A stretch of DNA of 64,000 nucleotides from Oceanobacillus polygoni (GTDB lineage: Bacteria > Bacillota > Bacilli > Bacillales > Amphibacillaceae). Location of the stretch: the NCBI RefSeq assembly GCF_008304605.1, contig NZ_PIJY01000025.1:31261-95260 (forward strand), written 5' to 3'. Numbering within the stretch: position 1 is the stretch's first letter; every line of letters begins with the position of its first letter. Positions 46,143 to 54,920 of this stretch are shown one piece after another. The position numbers and the translations under genes are program-made. The notes beneath the pieces are model-generated. The model worked only from the letters and a program-made list of their open reading frames with translations. It was not told the DNA's origin and ran no database searches.

Positions 46143-48449
46143 TTAACTTTTCACATTGTATAACGCTTCAGGAACAGCCTTAATAAATAAATTCGGCTCA
46201 TCTTTACTAATCATTATCAAAGCATGCATCGCTCTTGTACAGGCAGTATAAAACAAGGATTTTTCAGACTCCGAACAATAGTGCGCAGAGGACGCATCGG
46301 GTATGATGACAGCATCAAATTCAATTCCTTTCGCCAAATAGATTGGCAAAACAAGCACACCTTTTTCAAATGTATAGGTTTCTTCATTTACCAAATGGAT
46401 GGCTAGCTTATCTTGTAATAAATGATAGATCTGTTCACTCTCCTCTAGCGTCTTACATACCAATGCAACTGTCTCGTTCCCCTTTTCCAATTGCTCCTCC
46501 ACACACGTAAGTAAAGTTGTCGTCCACTCACTTTCATTTCGCAAGTTGATGAGTTCCGGCTTACCGCCTTCTCGATTAAACGGTTCAATTGGTTCATCTC
46601 CAGGTGCAAAATACGTTGTAAAATCCACAATTTGTTTTGTTGAACGATAGCTTTTTGTCAGTGTAATTCGCTCATGACTTTCTTCATGTTCTGCTGGTAT
46701 GAGTGGATTTTCTTTTGAAACATGCGTATAAATAGCTTGGTTTACATCCCCTAAAAGCGTCATTCTTGTGTATGGAAAAAGATGCTTGATATAGGCGAAT
46801 TGAAAGGCGGAGTAATCCTGGGCTTCATCGATAATCAACTGACGGACAGATCGATCGGCACTGTCTCCTAGCAATCTTCCTTTAAAATAGAGATATGGCG
46901 TAGCATTTTCCCACGTTAGAAATTTCTGAGCTAAATCCGTTGCAATTTGGGCGCGAATATCCTGCCAATCGTTTGGTAGCTCTTTCGGATTCCATTCAGT
47001 AAATAACTGTTGATAAGTGGCTAATATATTTACAAACGCCAACTGTTCCACACGTTTTTTCAACGGTTGGAAAAAGCGCCTCACCATATATCTTCTTAAT
47101 ATTTTCTCTTCATCTTGAACTGTACTCGATTGCATCTGTTCTTCAGCTCGGTGATATGCACGCATATAATCCTCTTTATCCAGCAATTCGATCTGTTCCA
47201 TTACCCAGTCCTCAGCTAATTCCTGTTGCTGATATTTACTTAATTCCTGTTGCAGCCATTTTGATACCATTTCCATCTTATTTGGGATTGCTATCTCTTT
47301 ATCTAAGCTGTAAAAGTATGCATGAATCTGTTCTTTAGCAATAAGTGTGCGACCGCGAAATTTAATAGGTTTAAATTCAATCCCATTTTCAATTAAAGCA
47401 GTCGTATAAGAATCAATCAATTGTTTAAAATCTAACGTCGACAAATAATCCATGCTCTTCATTCGAATTGGATAATGTTCACTTTCTTTTTGCGTAAGTA
47501 CATATTCCATCTGCTCAAATGGTGATTCAATAGTAAGCTTGTCGCCAATTCCTTTGCTTAAATAGTCCAAAAAAGTCATTTGTCTGACATTGGTTTCACC
47601 TAACTCAGGAAGCACATTGGAAATATAACTACTAAACAATGGGTTCGGGGAAAACAGGACAACATTATCTGCATGCAATTCCTCGCGGTGTCGATACATT
47701 AAATAAGCGATTCGCTGTAAAGCAGCAGACGTCTTTCCGCTCCCTGCCACACCTTGAACGATTAAAAGCTTGCTACGTTCATTTCGAATAATTTTATTTT
47801 GTTCTTTCTGTATGGTAGCTACAATGTTTTTCATTGTTGTACTCGCATTATTCCCCAACGCTTGCTGCAGTAGCTCATCACCGATTGTAACACCTGTATC
47901 AAACATACCTTCAATGATGCCTTGTTTGATAATGAATTGGCGTTTTAATGTTATTTCACCAGATATCGTGCTATCCAATGTTTGATAATGAGCTGGCCCT
48001 GGAGAGTAATCATAGTACAGACTCGAGATTGGTGCGCGCCAATCATAAACAAGAAAGTCTTCTTCTGCGTGATCCATCAAGGAGGCAATCCCAATATAAA
48101 TCGAGTCCTTCTCCGTTCCAGGATCTTCAATAAAGTCAATTCGACCAAAATAAGGAGTATTCCGGAGTCTTTGTAATGTTTGCAGCTCTTCGCTTATTTT
48201 TCCATGGAATCGCTCTTTTTCCGATAGTAATGCCGCTTGCTGTTTAATGCTTTCCTGCGTTTCAATAATATCATCAGGTTCATCAACGTTAACTGTGACG
48301 TCATCCCAAAAGGTTTTACGTAGCTCAACAACGCTTTCCTTTAATCCCGCAGACCGTACATAGAGCTTTTCTTCTTTATCGTTGATCTCTTCTACAACCT
48401 TCTCAACCCGACGCTGTTCAAACAAGCGATTATCTGTATCTTGACTCAT
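46143..48449 (-). CDS. helD: RNA polymerase recycling motor ATPase HelD (UvrD-like)
   Basis: A 768-aa superfamily-1 helicase-like ATPase. The N-terminal charged coiled-coil (1-95; RRVEKVVEEINDKEEKLYVR) matches the arm that enters the RNA polymerase channels. Walker A is GVAGSGKTSAALQRIAYLMYRHR near residue 210. A DEAQD motif, GDVNQAIYTHV and a C-terminal FYTACTRAMHALIMIS follow. HelD frees RNA polymerase stalled on DNA. ATG at 48449 follows AAAGGG; the frame open to 48506 lacks a site. Length equals B. subtilis HelD. Confidence 0.9.
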   Translation of the reverse strand: MSQDTDNRLFEQRRVEKVVEEINDKEEKLYVRSAGLKESVVELRKTFWDDVTVNVDEPDDIIETQESIKQQAALLSEKERFHGKISEELQTLQRLRNTPYFGRIDFIEDPGTEKDSIYIGIASLMDHAEEDFLVYDWRAPISSLYYDYSPGPAHYQTLDSTISGEITLKRQFIIKQGIIEGMFDTGVTIGDELLQQALGNNASTTMKNIVATIQKEQNKIIRNERSKLLIVQGVAGSGKTSAALQRIAYLMYRHREELHADNVVLFSPNPLFSSYISNVLPELGETNVRQMTFLDYLSKGIGDKLTIESPFEQMEYVLTQKESEHYPIRMKSMDYLSTLDFKQLIDSYTTALIENGIEFKPIKFRGRTLIAKEQIHAYFYSLDKEIAIPNKMEMVSKWLQQELSKYQQQELAEDWVMEQIELLDKEDYMRAYHRAEEQMQSSTVQDEEKILRRYMVRRFFQPLKKRVEQLAFVNILATYQQLFTEWNPKELPNDWQDIRAQIATDLAQKFLTWENATPYLYFKGRLLGDSADRSVRQLIIDEAQDYSAFQFAYIKHLFPYTRMTLLGDVNQAIYTHVSKENPLIPAEHEESHERITLTKSYRSTKQIVDFTTYFAPGDEPIEPFNREGGKPELINLRNESEWTTTLLTCVEEQLEKGNETVALVCKTLEESEQIYHLLQDKLAIHLVNEETYTFEKGVLVLPIYLAKGIEFDAVIIPDASSAHYCSESEKSLFYTACTRAMHALIMISKDEPNLFIKAVPEALYNVKS

Positions 48450-48486
48450 TACATCCAACCCTTTCTCAATTAATTCAACTTTTTTA

Positions 48487-48516
48487 TTGACAACAGCAGT
48501 AATCATTTGATATAAT
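48487..48516 (+). promoter_or_regulatory. Consensus sigma-A promoter pointing away from helD
   Basis: TTGACA (48487-48492), 18-base spacer ending TGA, then TATAAT (48511-48516). Both hexamers are perfect and an extended TGn -10 is present. No annotated gene follows for 390 bases; a T-run terminator lies at 48645-48680. Confidence 0.6.
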
Positions 48517-48566
48517 TATAATTGGATAGATGTATTTTTACATCGATGATTATTGCTAACTTACTT

Positions 48567-48595
48567 AGTATAGCATTTTTATTTACGTGCGACAA
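48567..48595 (-). promoter_or_regulatory. Probable helD promoter
   Basis: On the minus strand TTGTCG (48590-48595), 17-base spacer, TATACT (48567-48572). Transcription would start near 48560 and give a leader of about 110 bases. Confidence 0.55.
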
Positions 48596-48644
48596 TATAT
48601 TGTTTACTTACTATCATCATGCAAAATAAACTGAATTTATAACC

Positions 48645-48680
48645 AAAAGAAGCAAAGCACTACACGCAGCTTCTTTTTTT
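48645..48680 (+). terminator. Terminator hairpin without an upstream gene
   Basis: AAAAGAAGC (48645-48653) pairs with GCTTCTTTT (48669-48677), followed by more T to 48680. It is orientated for rightward transcripts. Confidence 0.6.
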
Positions 48681-48911
48681 GTGCTTATAAATGGTTAAAA
48701 AAACTGGATGGACTCTCCCACTCTGCCCCGCTCCGCAATTGTGAACTTCAGCCTTATATCCTCAAATTTCAGCATTTCGACCTCATTTATCAGCATTTAA
48801 GCAGTGAACATCAGCCAATCTAAAATGCAAGTATCAAAATTCAAAGAGTGACAGGCACCTCTTTCATATAGTATGATGAAAGAATCTTTAAGAATAGAAG
48901 GGATTATTGGA
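48681..48911. other. prfC upstream region with repeat-like TTCAGC tract
   Basis: 48740-48825 contains recurring CTTCAGCC, TTTCAGCATTT, TATCAGCATTT and CATCAGCC units. At 48848-48857 lies GTGACAGGCA inside AAAGAGTGACAGGCACCTCTTT, whose ends pair. No gene seen. The prfC promoter was not located. Confidence 0.35.
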
Positions 48912-50474
48912 ATGGCAATACATGAAGAAGTGAAAAAACGAAAAACATTTGCGATTATTTCGCATCCCGATGCCGGAAAAACAACAATGACGGAAAAGCT
49001 GCTATTATACGGAAATCTCATTCGTTCAGCAGGTACCGTTAAAGGGAAAAAATCCGGGAAATTTGCTACATCAGACTGGATGGAAATCGAAAAACAACGC
49101 GGGATATCCGTAACCTCCAGTGTAATGAACTTTTTCTACGAAGGCTATCATGTCAATATTCTCGACACTCCTGGACATGAGGATTTTAGTGAAGATACGT
49201 ACCGAACATTAACAGCTGTCGATAGTGTTGTGATGATTATTGATTCTACAAAAGGAATTGAGCCCCAAACAATCAAGCTGTTTAAAGTATGTCGAATGCG
49301 CGGTATTCCTATATTTACGTTTATAAATAAATTAGACCGCGAAGGGAAAGAACCACTTGAGCTATTAGAGGAAATTGAGCAAGTGCTCGATATTGAAACA
49401 TATCCAATGAATTGGCCAGTTGGCATGGGCAAACAATTCCTCGGCATATTCGATCGTTATGGTAAGCAATTTGTGCAGCACCATACCAATGAAGCAGAAA
49501 CCTATATTCCATATGCAGAATTAGATAATGTTGAGCATGAGGAGCTTACAACGAACCCAACCTATGAAGCGGCCAAGGATGAGCTGGAATTAGTTGCAGA
49601 AGCCGGTGATCAATTTTCACTGGATGCTATCTTGCATGGTGAGCAAACTCCTGTATTTTTCGGTAGTGCCCTTGCCCCATTTGGAGTAGAGCTCTTTTTC
49701 AATACATTTATCTCAATGGCTCCAACACCAACACCGAGAAAAACAACCGAAGGAATTGTCCAACCAGATTACGAAGATTTTTCTGGATTTATTTTTAAAA
49801 TCCAAGCCAATATGAATCCTGCCCACCGTGATCGAATTGCATTTTTACGGGTTTGTTCCGGAAAATTCGAACGTGGAATGAACGTCAAATTATCACGAAC
49901 AGGTAAAATATTCAAGCTTTCCCAATCTCAACAAATGGTTGCTTCATCAAGAGAAACTGTTGAAGAAGCATACGCGGGCGATATTATTGGCATATACGAT
50001 CCAAATGCTTATCAAATCGGTGATACATTAATAACTGGTAAGGAAACATTCGAATACGACGAGCTACCAGTATTCCCACCAGAATTATTTAAGAAAGTAA
50101 CCGCAAAAAATGTTATGAAATCGAAGCAATTTAGAAAAGGAATTGAACAGCTCGTTCAAGAAGGGGCCATTCAATTATTCCGCGATCGACTTACGGATTC
50201 CTTTATTTTAGGTGCTGTAGGTGAGCTGCAATATGACGTATTTAAATATCGCATGCAAAACGAATACAATGCAGAGGTTCTCTTTGAGTCAATCGGAGAA
50301 CGAATTCCCCGCTGGCTGAAGGAAGACCAAGTTGATGAATCATTATTTGATGGCGGCAATTTACTTGTTAAAGACCGTCATGGTAATCCACTTGTTTTAT
50401 TCCGAAACGAATTCTCATTAAATTGGTTTAAAGATAAGAACCCGAAAATCGACTTAATTGACCTATTAAGCTAA
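48912..50474 (+). CDS. prfC: Peptide chain release factor 3
   Basis: A 520-aa translational GTPase that recycles RF1/RF2 from the ribosome after termination. G-motifs: [18 protein letters not shown] (G1) near residue 15, RGISVTSS (G2) near 66, [14 protein letters not shown] (G3) near 85, and NKLDRE (G4) near 142. RF3-type domains II and III follow. ATG at 48912 has AAGGG nine bases ahead; an in-frame ATG at 48873 lacks a site. RF3 is not universal in Bacillaceae. It is monocistronic with a terminator. Confidence 0.93.
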   Translation: MAIHEEVKKRKTFAIISHPDAGKTTMTEKLLLYGNLIRSAGTVKGKKSGKFATSDWMEIEKQRGISVTSSVMNFFYEGYHVNILDTPGHEDFSEDTYRTLTAVDSVVMIIDSTKGIEPQTIKLFKVCRMRGIPIFTFINKLDREGKEPLELLEEIEQVLDIETYPMNWPVGMGKQFLGIFDRYGKQFVQHHTNEAETYIPYAELDNVEHEELTTNPTYEAAKDELELVAEAGDQFSLDAILHGEQTPVFFGSALAPFGVELFFNTFISMAPTPTPRKTTEGIVQPDYEDFSGFIFKIQANMNPAHRDRIAFLRVCSGKFERGMNVKLSRTGKIFKLSQSQQMVASSRETVEEAYAGDIIGIYDPNAYQIGDTLITGKETFEYDELPVFPPELFKKVTAKNVMKSKQFRKGIEQLVQEGAIQLFRDRLTDSFILGAVGELQYDVFKYRMQNEYNAEVLFESIGERIPRWLKEDQVDESLFDGGNLLVKDRHGNPLVLFRNEFSLNWFKDKNPKIDLIDLLS

Positions 50475-50486
50475 TTTAGTATGTAC

Positions 50487-50519
50487 GTGTGTGTCCATCA
50501 TGTGGATGCACACTTTTTC
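50487..50519 (+). terminator. prfC terminator
   Basis: GTGTGTCCA pairs with TGGATGCACAC across a short loop with a two-base bulge, followed by TTTTT. Confidence 0.7.
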
Positions 50520-50603
50520 TTTACATTATCCTTATATTGCCACGTATGAAGCACCTCAAGATAATCATAATAAGAAAAACGAAAACCAAGGGGTGAATAT
50601 GTA

Positions 50604-50810
50604 ATGGGTGAAAGCAGACAATTTCGCGCTGGGCAAAAAGCACCGAATAACGGTGTTTATATTGAAATTGGTGAAACTGGAGGAAATGTCAATGACCCTC
50701 AGAAAGTTGAACTAAATGCAGGAGATACATTTCCCGAAAACACGAATCATAATCGTCTTTGGACAAACAAACGTCACCTTACAAGACCTGGAAAACCAGG
50801 TGTCCAGTAA
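50604..50810 (+). CDS. yjzC: YjzC family protein
   Basis: A 68-aa small soluble protein with the YjzC pattern: GESRQFRAGQKAPNNGVYIEIGE, then DPQKVELNAGDTFPENTNHNRLW and a basic Pro/Gly tail. AAGGGGTGA precedes the ATG. A strong terminator follows. Function unknown. Confidence 0.85.
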   Translation: MGESRQFRAGQKAPNNGVYIEIGETGGNVNDPQKVELNAGDTFPENTNHNRLWTNKRHLTRPGKPGVQ

Positions 50811-50839
50811 GCTCCACACCATTCCTCAATTCTTAGAAA

Positions 50840-50876
50840 AAAAGCTCTGCAGTTCATCCTCCCCTGCAGAGCTTTT
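50840..50876. terminator. Bidirectional terminator between yjzC and pyrP
   Basis: Perfect 13-bp stem AAAAGCTCTGCAG / CTGCAGAGCTTTT (50840-50852, 50864-50876). Confidence 0.88.
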
Positions 50877-50886
50877 ACATGCCTAT

Positions 50887-52146
50887 TTATTCATTTGATA
50901 ATTTAAGTGTATTAAACAATTTAAACAGTAAGCTGACCACAATCGCTACAACTGTTGCCAGCCCCATACCTGTTAATGCCACTGTTCCAATTGTAATAGA
51001 CGCACCACTAATCCCGATTGCTAGCACTACACAAGTAAGAATTAAGTTTTGCGAGTTATTATAATCGACCTTCTGTTCCACTAGCATGCGAAGTCCACTT
51101 ACCGCAATGATACCGAAAAGCAGTAACGAAATTCCGCCCATTACCGGTGTCGGAATCGAGGAAATGAGCGCTGCTAGCTTTCCACAGAAAGATAGAATGA
51201 CCGCAATAATTGCCGCTCCCCCTATAATCCACGTTGAGTAGACACGTGTAATCGCGAGTACCCCAATATTTTCACCGTACGTTGTGTTCGGAGTGGATCC
51301 AAAGAAACTGGAAATCATGGTCGAAATACCATTACCGAATAAAGAGCGGTCCAAACCTGGATCCTTTGTTAAATCTTTATCTACAATATTTCCGGTCACA
51401 ACTAAATGACCGATATGCTCCGGAATAAGCACAAGCGCTGCTGGTAAAATAATTAAGATATCAGACCAATTAAACTCAATTTGATAGTAGGTCGGCATTT
51501 GAATCCATGCCGCTTCCTTTACTGCTGTATAATCAACAATACCGAAAAGTGTTGCGATAATATAACCAGTTATAATCCCAAGTAAGATTGGAATAATTTT
51601 TAAAAATCCACGCATCGTTACCCAATAAATAATGGTTGCTCCTAATGTAAGCAATGAAACTGTCACAGAAACTGCTGTATTTGTTGCACCTTCTGTCGGT
51701 AAAAGACCTGCCATATCTGCGGCTACCGGAACAAGCTCTAATCCAATTACAGCCACGATTGCTCCCATTGCTGCCGGCGGGAAAATGACATCAATCCAAG
51801 AGGTTCCCGCATACTTAACAATGATACCGACTAGAACAAGCACTAACCCTACAACAAAGAATCCACCTAGTGCTGCTCCATAGCCTCCTCCGACAGTTAA
51901 TACAGCCGTTACCGGTGAAATAAAGGCAAAGCTGGAGCCTAAATAAGCCGGGATTTTTCCTTTTGTAATTAAAATGTATAGCAATGTTCCAATCCCATTC
52001 ATTAATAAAATCGTTGCTGGATCGACACCGAATAAAATCGGGACTAAAACGGTAGAACCGAACATCGCAAATAAGTGCTGAAAGCTTAATGGTAAACTTT
52101 GTAATAATGGCAACCGTTCATCTACTTGTATTTCACGTTGTTTCAT
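50887..52146 (-). CDS. pyrP: Uracil permease (NCS2 family)
   Basis: A 419-aa, about 14-helix uracil:cation symporter. NCS2 features: QHLFAMFGSTVLVPILFGVDPA at the N-terminus, FGSTPNTTYGENIGVLAITRVYS near residue 285 (the QNxGxxxxT-type substrate loop), and PTPVMGGISLLLFGIIAVSGLRML near 335. GAGGAGA precedes the ATG at 52146. The leader has a PyrR-binding anti-antiterminator and a terminator, so uptake is shut down when UMP is plentiful. It stands apart from the pyrimidine biosynthetic operon. Confidence 0.94.
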   Translation of the reverse strand: MKQREIQVDERLPLLQSLPLSFQHLFAMFGSTVLVPILFGVDPATILLMNGIGTLLYILITKGKIPAYLGSSFAFISPVTAVLTVGGGYGAALGGFFVVGLVLVLVGIIVKYAGTSWIDVIFPPAAMGAIVAVIGLELVPVAADMAGLLPTEGATNTAVSVTVSLLTLGATIIYWVTMRGFLKIIPILLGIITGYIIATLFGIVDYTAVKEAAWIQMPTYYQIEFNWSDILIILPAALVLIPEHIGHLVVTGNIVDKDLTKDPGLDRSLFGNGISTMISSFFGSTPNTTYGENIGVLAITRVYSTWIIGGAAIIAVILSFCGKLAALISSIPTPVMGGISLLLFGIIAVSGLRMLVEQKVDYNNSQNLILTCVVLAIGISGASITIGTVALTGMGLATVVAIVVSLLFKLFNTLKLSNE

Positions 52147-52214
52147 TTCTTTCTCTCCTCTGTTCGTCTTTAAGAATCTCAGGTTTGTCACACGATAGAC
52201 TTTCCATATCCATG

Positions 52215-52337
52215 CAAAAAACACCTTACCGGGCGAACTGGCAAGGTGTTTGCTTCAAGCAGCACACGGCAGCAGGCATAGCCTACTCCCATTTGTACAT
52301 ACATATCCGTCTCATCCTTACCAGCCTCACGGGACTG
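52215..52337 (-). promoter_or_regulatory. PyrR-dependent transcription attenuator in the pyrP leader
   Basis: On the minus strand the PyrR-binding loop AGTCCCGTGAGGCTGGTAAG lies within 52311-52337 and matches the AGUCC-GAGGCU--AAGG pattern. It is followed by a terminator, AACACCTTGCC / GGTAAGGTGTT (52220-52250), with a T-run at 52215-52219. UMP-PyrR binding would favour termination. Confidence 0.88.
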
Positions 52338-52406
52338 ATTTAAAGGTAATTCATATTATTGTTAATCCTATTATTGCAAGAAAGGGCGCAATATGTCAAG
52401 CTATTT

Positions 52407-52868
52407 TTAATCCTCTGCCACTAACTCAAAAACCTCCATTTGATTGTCCCATTCAACCGTGACCTCTACAATTTGATCTTCACGAACAAATGCACCATTT
52501 CCTCCGCCTGAGTGTGTAAAAACACGATCTGTTAAGGATTCATCAATTTCCATCGTGGTACTACCAGAACCGGCAGGTGAAGTATATTCATAATGAATTT
52601 TCTTTATCGCTGCCAGTTCCTTATCAGTCCCTTTAAAAATTAGTTGCAATTCATCTGTTGCGTAACTATCATACTGATTAACGCCATTTCGCTTATAAAA
52701 CCGTTCTTCACCTATAACTCGAAAGGACGCTTCCCAGTTGTCACTCTCCCCTTTCAGGGTAAAATCATAGTTATAAACATTTCCTCGTACCGCTCCATTA
52801 ACAAAATAGCCTGTAACAAAAAGTAACACCGCACCAACCAGAACAGCGATAACTTTCTTCCAGTTCAC
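52407..52868 (-). CDS. Hypothetical membrane-anchored extracellular protein
   Basis: A 153-aa protein with one N-terminal helix (KKVIAVLVGAVLLFVTGYFV, residues 4-23) and an extracytoplasmic, beta-rich, acidic domain including TLKGESDNWEASFRV, a Gly/Ser loop SPAGSGSTTMEI, and THSGGGNGAFV. The helix acts as an uncleaved anchor; no lipobox. GTG at 52868 is preceded by GAGAGGTG six bases away; an ATG at 52892 has no site. No family recognised. It lies between the pyrP leader and the trmB terminator and is probably monocistronic. Confidence 0.75.
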   Translation of the reverse strand: MNWKKVIAVLVGAVLLFVTGYFVNGAVRGNVYNYDFTLKGESDNWEASFRVIGEERFYKRNGVNQYDSYATDELQLIFKGTDKELAAIKKIHYEYTSPAGSGSTTMEIDESLTDRVFTHSGGGNGAFVREDQIVEVTVEWDNQMEVFELVAED

Positions 52869-52915
52869 TGCAAACACCTCTCTATTTGACATAATTTTCT
52901 TACTATTATTATAAC

Positions 52916-52954
52916 AAAAAAGACCATCACACGATATAGTTGATGGTCTTTTTT
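52916..52954 (-). terminator. trmB terminator
   Basis: Perfect stem AAAAAAGACCATCA / TGATGGTCTTTTTT (52916-52929, 52941-52954), with T-runs on both strands. Confidence 0.88.
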
Positions 52955-52960
52955 CGTATA

Positions 52961-53596
52961 TTAAAAACTCGCTCTACTACGATAGATGACTTGTCCCTTC
53001 GCAGAGAACTTTTCCTCATACTCTGTCATGATATTCAATGGATCCGCGATTGCATGTAAATCCAAATTCACTTCTTCCAAATTCATACCGAAAGCATTGA
53101 AGCTAACAAGTGAATATTCAAATAAACCGCGATTATCTGTTTTAAAAATAACCTTGCCAGATGGATCAAGAATTTCTTTATACTGCTCTAAAAACGTATG
53201 ATACGTAAGCCTTCTTTTCTCATGACGATTTTTTGGCCATGGATCGGAGAAGTTTAAATAAATCGTTGCAATTTCATTTTCAGCAAAAATATCTCGTAAA
53301 TCAGCAGCATCTACGTTTAATAGCAATAAATTATCCACTTCTGCATCTAACGCTTTTTGTGCTGCTGTTACAATGATACTCTTTACGATTTCAATCCCAA
53401 TAAAATTAATCTCTGGATGCTGCTTAGCCATCCCTACAATGTATTGCCCTTTACCAGTTCCCACTTCAACATGGATCGGATGATCATTATTAAAAAGTTG
53501 TTGCCATTTCCCTTTATGCTCCATTGCATTTGGAACAATCAGTTGGCTATTTTCCTGCAAAAAATCATCCGCCCACGGCTTATGTCGTTGACGCAT
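52961..53596 (-). CDS. trmB: tRNA (guanine-N7-)-methyltransferase
   Basis: A 211-aa SAM-dependent enzyme forming m7G46 in tRNA. SAM motif VEVGTGKGQYIVGMA near residue 40, the catalytic/tRNA region LNFSDPWPKNRHEKRRL near 118, and the C-terminal TEYEEKF block near 190 identify TrmB. GAGGG precedes the ATG. It is divergent from ytzH, the same neighbourhood as B. subtilis ytmQ-ytzH-ytmP. Confidence 0.95.
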   Translation of the reverse strand: MRQRHKPWADDFLQENSQLIVPNAMEHKGKWQQLFNNDHPIHVEVGTGKGQYIVGMAKQHPEINFIGIEIVKSIIVTAAQKALDAEVDNLLLLNVDAADLRDIFAENEIATIYLNFSDPWPKNRHEKRRLTYHTFLEQYKEILDPSGKVIFKTDNRGLFEYSLVSFNAFGMNLEEVNLDLHAIADPLNIMTEYEEKFSAKGQVIYRSRASF

Positions 53597-53739
53597 TTTA
53601 AAACCCTCGCTTTATTACTTTTTATATAAAAATATGATGAACAGCCACGCCCAGTCCGTACGTACTTCGCTAATCGGGCACTCCTGCTTTTGTGTATAGA
53701 AAAAATGAAACAGACTAAACTAACCTCGAGGTGATTACA

Positions 53740-54027
53740 ATGACGCTTTCCGTTAACAATCAATTAACATTATTATATGATATTTTAGATGAACAGCAAG
53801 CTGACTGCTGTGGTAGTGTCAGTGAATACGAACAGATTATTCGTTTAGTCGAATCAATGGTAAGAAACAACAGCATTACAAATGAACAACTGTTAAGTCT
53901 CTTACCAGATATTTATCATTATGGCAGACAAGGCGTGTCCGCACAAAACCTGCCAGATCACATTACGGCACATAAAAAAAATATGGATGATTGGATTAAC
54001 GCCTTACAGCAAACTACTTTAGAATAA
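53740..54027 (+). CDS. ytzH: YtzH-like protein
   Basis: A 95-aa helical soluble protein (MTLSVNNQLTLLYDILDEQQ; central CCGSVSEYEQIIRLVESM). ATG at 53740 follows GAGGTGATTACA. The last 14 bases overlap the convergent ytmP 3' end. Family and position match YtzH of Bacillus. Function unknown. Confidence 0.88.
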   Translation: MTLSVNNQLTLLYDILDEQQADCCGSVSEYEQIIRLVESMVRNNSITNEQLLSLLPDIYHYGRQGVSAQNLPDHITAHKKNMDDWINALQQTTLE

Positions 54028-54829
54028 AGTGGCGAATATGTTCATTCAATTCCTTTAAATCACGTAACCGTTCCGCCATTTTCTCTGGTTCTTTTCGTTG
54101 TGCATGCCAACCTAGAAACCTTAGAGCATCCTGCACGAGATACCAGTACATGCGTTCAAACAGGTCATTATCTGGGGTAATCCCATATTTATGCAACCAA
54201 TCATTCCAGTTCTCCCTTGGGATGTACCATTTAAGCAGCATTCCAAAGTCTGTCACGGGGTCCGCAATCATCGCATTATCCCAATCCACTAGAAAAACAT
54301 CACTGTCCTCGGTAAGAATAAGATTATTATGATTAATATCGCAATGGCAGACGACAAGGTTTTGATTCCGTGTTTTTGGGAGTAACTGTTCAAGGTGCTT
54401 CATTGCCACTTGAACTTCCTGATGTTTCATAAGACCCAAGGATGTTAAAAGGCGCTTTACATAGCTAAAGCTATCATCCGACGTGACAGGCTTTTTCCCC
54501 ATCCGCATAAGCATGTGCAATAGCTCAGACGAATGATGAATTTTATACAATATGTCCGCTACTCGCTGATGTTGCATTTCATATGACTTTAGCGCTCTGC
54601 CTTCAAGCCATTCCTGCGCCGTAATAACATCACCATTTTCCAATCGTTTCGTCCAAATCAGCTTGGGAACGATTCCTTCAGCAGATAGTACAGCAAGAAA
54701 CGGAGATGAATTACGTTTCAGAAAAAGTCTTCTGTTATCTTTTTCTGCAACATATGCATCACCAGTAAGTCCGCCCGCCGGTGTTATTTTCCATCCTACA
54801 CCTAATACTTGTCCAAGCCACTCGATCAT
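54014..54829 (-). CDS. ytmP: YtmP-like phosphotransferase (choline/aminoglycoside kinase fold)
   Basis: A 271-aa kinase-fold protein of the APH/choline-kinase superfamily. It has the substrate loop LTGDAYVAEKDNRRLFLKRN near residue 25, the catalytic motif VVCHCDINHNNLI near 175 (HxDxxxxN), and the metal motif LVDWDNAMIADP near 200. It would phosphorylate a small alcohol or amine; the substrate of YtmP proteins is unknown. ATG at 54829 was chosen for alignment with the family; the ribosome-binding site is weak. Overlaps convergent ytzH. Confidence 0.88.
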   Translation of the reverse strand: MIEWLGQVLGVGWKITPAGGLTGDAYVAEKDNRRLFLKRNSSPFLAVLSAEGIVPKLIWTKRLENGDVITAQEWLEGRALKSYEMQHQRVADILYKIHHSSELLHMLMRMGKKPVTSDDSFSYVKRLLTSLGLMKHQEVQVAMKHLEQLLPKTRNQNLVVCHCDINHNNLILTEDSDVFLVDWDNAMIADPVTDFGMLLKWYIPRENWNDWLHKYGITPDNDLFERMYWYLVQDALRFLGWHAQRKEPEKMAERLRDLKELNEHIRHFILK

Positions 54830-54920
54830 AATTCGTTCACATCTTTCAAAATTAGCATTCAATAATACATTTTATAGTGATTTCCTTTAAAATACAAATA
54901 ACTTTTTCTGTAATGCTGAT

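Larger units (their letters stand above)
48523..48680 (+). ncRNA. Candidate small RNA (promoter-terminator pair without a clear gene)
   Basis: A transcript from the consensus promoter at 48487-48516 would start near 48523 and end at the hairpin at 48645-48680, about 158 nt. Its first 38 bases would be antisense to the helD leader. The only internal frame is a 27-codon hydrophobic one (48546-48629) without a ribosome-binding site. Called from signals only; no family recognised. Confidence 0.35.
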
